Shown here piece after piece: positions 32,937-37,313 of a stretch of 37,313 bases of DNA. The first letter of the stretch is position 1. The number at the start of each line of letters is the position of its first letter. The stretch covers positions 1 through 37,313 of the forward strand of contig PABH01000026.1 in the NCBI GenBank assembly GCA_002702705.1, in the 5' to 3' direction. The stretch comes from Anaerolineaceae bacterium. Lineage in GTDB: Bacteria > Chloroflexota > Anaerolineae > Anaerolineales > Anaerolineaceae. The position numbers and the translations under genes were made by a program. Under the pieces are notes generated by a model. It searched no databases. It saw nothing but the letters and a program-made list of their open reading frames with translations, and was not told where the DNA came from.

Positions 32937-35900
32937 TCATTTCATTGCGCTCAGAGGTTTACCCCAAGATGAATTTTGATAATTAATTCCAGAATAGTCA
33001 ACGGGGATTCCTAATATTTGCCCACTTTTATCCCGGTTGCCAAATAAATTATTCCAAATATTTTTTATTTTTTGAGGTATTTTTGTAATTTTGTATCCTA
33101 AACCAAAACCTCCAGGTACACCCTCAAATACTGTGTCTACAGTATTTATAATCTGTTCAGGACGCTTATCATAAGCATAATCAATATCTCCACCGATTCT
33201 TACCCACTCAATTAATGCTGGATCATCAGGTGTCGTATTATACTTTTTAGCTAGATAAATTAATTTTTCTTTTTCGGTCGGGCTTTCCCATATTTTATTT
33301 ATTTTATTCCCCATTTCTTTACCAGAAATAACAGCCCCAACACCCTTGCTTCCAGTGGAAATAAAACCATACCCTAGGGTACTAGAGGTATCACCAACTG
33401 CATCATTAATTATTGATGTGCTAGATGGTGGGTCACCACCTAAAATATCTAATGCCTTTATAAACCAATCTATTCCTGCTTCTACTCCAAAAAAACCAGT
33501 TGGGTCTTTAAGGGTAATCGGTTTATTATTTACATAAGTATATTTATTTATTGACTGGGAAAAATAGCTATTTCCCGGGAATCTATCCTTACTAATAAAT
33601 CTGCCAATCTCCGGATCGTAATACCTGGCTCGGAGGAAAACCAACCCGGCTTCCGGATCAACCTGTTCCCCGGTGTAAGTGAAAGCCTGTGTCGAAGATC
33701 CCGTCTGAGTTCGTTCCGCTCCAAAGGCATCATAATTGTATTGATCCGTAACCACCCCGGAAAGGTCCGTCAACAAACGGGTACTGCCTAAACCATCCGC
33801 ATGATAAAAAGACCAGTCTCCATCGTCGGCAGCGATCAGATCCAACCCGTAAACAAAATCACTGGTAGATGTCCCGCTGACCTCACGTACGACCATTGAT
33901 AACCCGGAACTCATATCCTGGAGATAATCTGTATTGATACCATTCACGGTTTTCCCTAACCGGGCGCCGTCGCCATTATAACGATAAGTCATCGTGGTTG
34001 CACCATTGGTTAAACCTGCCAGACGATTGGCGCGATCCCAGGTGAAGGTTTGAGTTCCCTTGGTAAGCATATTGCCGTTATTATCCCAGGTGAAATTGGT
34101 TACCGTGGCTCCAGTGGTGGTGCTCTGAAGCTGGTCGGCAGCGTTATAAACGTAGGTGGTTACAATGCCATCCTGAGTGAGCGTGAGCCGGTTTCCCATC
34201 GGGTCATAGGTATAACTGACATTGGTCGGTGTACCTACCGGATAGGACACAGTCAACAAACGATTTAAGGCATCATAAGTGTAAGTGGTGGTGCCATCGT
34301 TATCAGCCATGGTCAAACGGTTGCCGACATTATCCAGGGTGTAGGTGATGGAAGAAAGCGAGGTTACGCCATTTGTTGTGAGGATATTTGTTAATCGATC
34401 GGCGTCGTCGTAGGTATTGGTGGTGGTAATGCCATTCGGGTAAACAATTCCAGTCTGGCGTCCGGCGGCATCATAGCTGTATGTGGTTACCTGGTTGTCC
34501 CAATCCGTGACGGTTACCAATCGGTTGGTCTCATCATAGTTATAATTTGTGGGGCCAGCCGGGGTGGACAGAGTAAGCTGGTTGACGGCATCGTACGTGT
34601 AGCTGGTGGTGCCGGTCGGGCTGGTTATCGAGAGCGGCCGGTAGAGATCATCGTAGGTGTAGGTGGTTGTTCCCAAGCTATCTACCATTGTCAGCCGGTT
34701 ACTAACTGCATCATAGGTATAGGTAACACTGGAACCATCATCATAATCTATGTCGGTCAGACGGTTGAGTTCATCATAAGTGTAGGTGGTGATATGACCA
34801 TTCGCATCCAGCGTGGTAGCCCGATTGCCGTTGGAATCATAGGTATGGGTGGTGGCTTGTAAGATCGGGTCAGTGACGTTGATCAACCGGTTTAGTTCAT
34901 CATAACCATAGGTAGTGGAATGAAGATTGGCGTCTTCCATCGAAACCCGGTTCCCGGCTTCATCATAGGTATAAGTAACCACGCCGTTCATGGCATCGGT
35001 GACAGTCTCCAACTGGTTGAGAGCCGTGTAAGTGTAGGTGGTGGTATGACTGTTGGCATCGGTGACCGTCAGAATATTCCCGACTGCGTCGTAGGTGGTT
35101 GAGGTGGTATGCGTGAGCGGATCTGTTACACTGATGGGACGATTAAGTTCATCATAGGCCGTAGTGGTGGTGTGGTAAAGTGCATCCGTAACCGAGGTTT
35201 GGTTTCCGATATCATCGTAACCGTACGTAATGGTTTGATTGAGCGCATTGGTTATCGTAACCAGGCGGTTGGTTGCATCATACCCAAAGGTGGTGGTATG
35301 GTTATTTGCATCCGTTTCCGTCAGTTTATTCCCAACGCTGTCGTAGGTATACGTCGTGACATAATCCATCGGATCGGTGATCGTAACTAGTAGATCCTTT
35401 TCATTATACGTAAAGGTAGTTACTTGATGATTGGCATCATCCTGTTGGATAAGATTTCCGACATCATCGTAGGTGTAGGTTGTTACACCGGATAGATGAT
35501 CAGTTTCGGTAAGGAGGCGGTTAAGCGGATCATAGGTATACGTCCAGGTGTGATTGCGGGCATCGGTGAAGGTCAGTTTACGTCCGCCGAGGTCGTAGGT
35601 ATAGGTTTGAGTCTGAAGGTTTGCGTCAGTAATTGAGGAGACATCACCCTGGGTATTGTAATCATAGGTGATGGTATTGGTGCGTGGGTCGGTAATGGTA
35701 TGCAGTAACCCCAGACGATTGTTGTCAATGTAATAGGTGAAAGTAGTGGTATGGTTGAGCGCATCCGTGGATGTCAGCCGATTGCCGTTGATGTCATAGG
35801 TAAAGGTATTGGTATGATCATTGGCATCCGTGGCGGTCAGGATGTTGTTTTGTTCATCGTAGGTGTAAGTAGAGACACCATTCAGCGGATTGGTGACTGT

Positions 35901-37313
35901 GAGGACATTGCCCCGATCATCATACGTGTAGCTAGTGGTGTGCAGATTGCGGTTGGTAACCGTGAGACGGTTATTGTTGGAATCATAGGTAAACGTTTCC
36001 GTTTTTCCTAACCCATTTGATTCTCCAATCAGGCGCAAATTTTCATCGTAAAAATAGGTAGTGGTGTTATTGAGCGGATCGGTAACCGTGGTAGTATGGG
36101 TGAGAATATCGTAAGCCAGGACTGTTTTATTATTATAGGCGTCATACTGCTCCGTTACCCGGCCATCGCTGTTGTACACATTGGTTACAAAAGTATGATT
36201 GTTTGCATCGGTCATGGTTAACAAACGATGGTTGGCATCGTAGGTAAACGTGCTGGTCTTAGAATCCGGATTGGTAATGGTGATCAAATTCCCATCCGTA
36301 TCATAGCCGTATTGAACGGTCCTTGATAAGGGATCTGAGACCTGAGATACCTTTCCGCTGCCGTTATAGGTTAAAATCAACTGGCGGTTATCGGGTGCGG
36401 TGATCGTGCTGAGGCTTGCCCCGGCATAACCCAAACTGGTTGTATTTCCATTTCGGTCGGTAATTGTCTGCAAACGATCCAGAGAATCAAAACTATAAAC
36501 GGAAAGATCTTTTAAGCTTAATCGGAATACATCCGAGATTTTTTCGAGGGTGGAATATACCCCGGCAGGGGGCTGGTAAGCTGACCCATTCCAGGTAAAT
36601 CTTTCCGTATGCCCATCCCCAAAATGAACCGTAGCTGATTGATCAATGGATGATTCAACAATATAGATATTGTAACTATGGGTCCATCCATAACCCATAA
36701 CACTGTTTTCGGGATAAGCAGAATTATACGCGCGTGAGAATTGTAAGGGGAAAGAGCGGGTGGAGATGGAGAGATCGGTTTGGTTTGAGATGTAGTTGCC
36801 GGTAGCTGTGTTAACCGGATCTCCGCCAAAGACCTGGTAGGGTATATCGGTGCCGTAGGTTTCAGTTTGCCCTAACCAGGGGGTCGCATCCACATAGTAT
36901 TCGCAAATATAGGTGCGATCATTTAACGAATCATAACAGGTGCGGTAGTTGATGCCATTTCCTGAGCCAAATGGAGCTGGTCCGGATGATGATCCCCACC
37001 AGTTATTTTGGGCGGAGATAGTGGTTCCAGAGGCGTAAACACCATACAGGACATTATTAGAAATATTATTATTTGATATTAATGGATTTGAGGAATTAGA
37101 TAATCGAATTCCGTAGGATCCGTTTTCTGTAATAACACTGTTCGTAATTGAAAGAGACCCTGGAGTATTATTAAAGATACCATCGGAGGAATTGTTTGAA
37201 ATAGAGGAAGAATTGACAACAATATTAGCAGTTCCGAATCCAGACGTAGATCCTCGGTGGGTATAAATACCGCTGGTGTTATTTTCCAAAACAGAGTTAT
37301 TGATTGTGATGGA
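32937..37313 (-). CDS. RHS/YD-repeat protein with beta-helix region and variable C-terminus, N-terminus beyond window edge
   Basis: About 1,458 residues are visible and the frame stays open to the right edge. The apparent TTG start at 37289 is not the real one. The visible order is: parallel beta-helix-type repeats rich in NNxxxxN (37313-36960), an RHS start GGDPVNTATGNYIS followed by FSRAYNSAYPENSVMGYGWTHSYN (36835-36650), about 40 YD repeats (36600-33700), then the RHS core end LVFLRARYYDPEIGRFISKD, with YVNNKPITLKDPTGFFG. After DPTG comes a C-terminal region of about 180 residues that I do not recognise (FIKALDILGGDPPSS, KYNTTPDDPALIEWVRIGG, KSGQILGIPVDYSG). In polymorphic RHS toxins this is the effector position. 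It is built on a different N-terminal module from RHS1. The downstream gene is broken. Confidence 0.9.
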   Translation of the reverse strand, partial: SITINNSVLENNTSGIYTHRGSTSGFGTANIVVNSSSISNNSSDGIFNNTPGSLSITNSVITENGSYGIRLSNSSNPLISNNNISNNVLYGVYASGTTISAQNNWWGSSSGPAPFGSGNGINYRTCYDSLNDRTYICEYYVDATPWLGQTETYGTDIPYQVFGGDPVNTATGNYISNQTDLSISTRSFPLQFSRAYNSAYPENSVMGYGWTHSYNIYIVESSIDQSATVHFGDGHTERFTWNGSAYQPPAGVYSTLEKISDVFRLSLKDLSVYSFDSLDRLQTITDRNGNTTSLGYAGASLSTITAPDNRQLILTYNGSGKVSQVSDPLSRTVQYGYDTDGNLITITNPDSKTSTFTYDANHRLLTMTDANNHTFVTNVYNSDGRVTEQYDAYNNKTVLAYDILTHTTTVTDPLNNTTTYFYDENLRLIGESNGLGKTETFTYDSNNNRLTVTNRNLHTTSYTYDDRGNVLTVTNPLNGVSTYTYDEQNNILTATDANDHTNTFTYDINGNRLTSTDALNHTTTFTYYIDNNRLGLLHTITDPRTNTITYDYNTQGDVSSITDANLQTQTYTYDLGGRKLTFTDARNHTWTYTYDPLNRLLTETDHLSGVTTYTYDDVGNLIQQDDANHQVTTFTYNEKDLLVTITDPMDYVTTYTYDSVGNKLTETDANNHTTTFGYDATNRLVTITNALNQTITYGYDDIGNQTSVTDALYHTTTTAYDELNRPISVTDPLTHTTSTTYDAVGNILTVTDANSHTTTYTYTALNQLETVTDAMNGVVTYTYDEAGNRVSMEDANLHSTTYGYDELNRLINVTDPILQATTHTYDSNGNRATTLDANGHITTYTYDELNRLTDIDYDDGSSVTYTYDAVSNRLTMVDSLGTTTYTYDDLYRPLSITSPTGTTSYTYDAVNQLTLSTPAGPTNYNYDETNRLVTVTDWDNQVTTYSYDAAGRQTGIVYPNGITTTNTYDDADRLTNILTTNGVTSLSSITYTLDNVGNRLTMADNDGTTTYTYDALNRLLTVSYPVGTPTNVSYTYDPMGNRLTLTQDGIVTTYVYNAADQLQSTTTGATVTNFTWDNNGNMLTKGTQTFTWDRANRLAGLTNGATTMTYRYNGDGARLGKTVNGINTDYLQDMSSGLSMVVREVSGTSTSDFVYGLDLIAADDGDWSFYHADGLGSTRLLTDLSGVVTDQYNYDAFGAERTQTGSSTQAFTYTGEQVDPEAGLVFLRARYYDPEIGRFISKDRFPGNSYFSQSINKYTYVNNKPITLKDPTGFFGVEAGIDWFIKALDILGGDPPSSTSIINDAVGDTSSTLGYGFISTGSKGVGAVISGKEMGNKINKIWESPTEKEKLIYLAKKYNTTPDDPALIEWVRIGGDIDYAYDKRPEQIINTVDTVFEGVPGGFGLGYKITKIPQKIKNIWNNLFGNRDKSGQILGIPVDYSGINYQNSSWGKPLSAMK

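Overview
The window looks like an accessory stretch of a Chloroflexota genome, most likely Anaerolineae. This is inferred from gene style: a MalT-like LuxR regulator, Thr/Pro-rich linkers in secreted proteins, and giant YD-repeat (RHS-like) surface proteins with lysine-flanked C-terminal membrane segments. No rRNA, tRNA or phylogenetic marker is present, so this remains a guess. Almost all genes lie on the minus strand.

Left part (1-5631). The window opens inside an IS200/IS605-type tnpB gene running off the left edge. The end of the element appears to have cut a small exported-protein gene (654-743) after about 19 codons. To the right are a six-helix DUF4386-like membrane protein, a membrane-anchored alpha/beta hydrolase, a soluble-domain/four-helix membrane protein, and the MalT-type regulator (3331-5631) that may control them.

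Transport operon (5746-12807). A divergent LysR regulator (11920-12807) faces a minus-strand operon: lipoprotein sugar-binding protein, double-domain ABC ATPase, RbsC-type permease, BD-FAE/HSL-like esterase and a SLC13/DASS anion transporter. A perfect 11-bp inverted repeat with a 5-bp spacer (11881-11907) sits between the divergent genes and overlaps the -35 box of a good predicted operon promoter. The layout suggests LysR-controlled uptake and de-esterification of an acylated sugar or related compound, with export or uptake of the released acid.

RHS island (13259-37313). Two large RHS genes on the minus strand sit in two versions of one layout: RHS gene, small downstream gene(s), a ~380-bp palindromic array of short hairpins, and a plus-strand small ORF converging on the array. 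Unit 1 has an intact 4,788-residue adhesin/RHS protein (16156-30522), a TolB-like lipoprotein, array 1, and only the decayed 3' end of the small ORF. Unit 2 has a beta-helix/RHS protein that runs off the right edge, a frameshifted downstream gene, array 2, and an intact pair of small plus-strand genes (31060-31732). The ~660-700-bp direct repeats (13915-14578 and 31588-32286) bracket RHS1, so the region probably arose by duplication and could recombine.

The most unusual items are the hairpin arrays, the ten C-x4-C repeats inserted into the RHS core of the giant protein, its internal lipobox-like segment followed by an unrecognised C-terminal domain, and the small gene pair beside the arrays.
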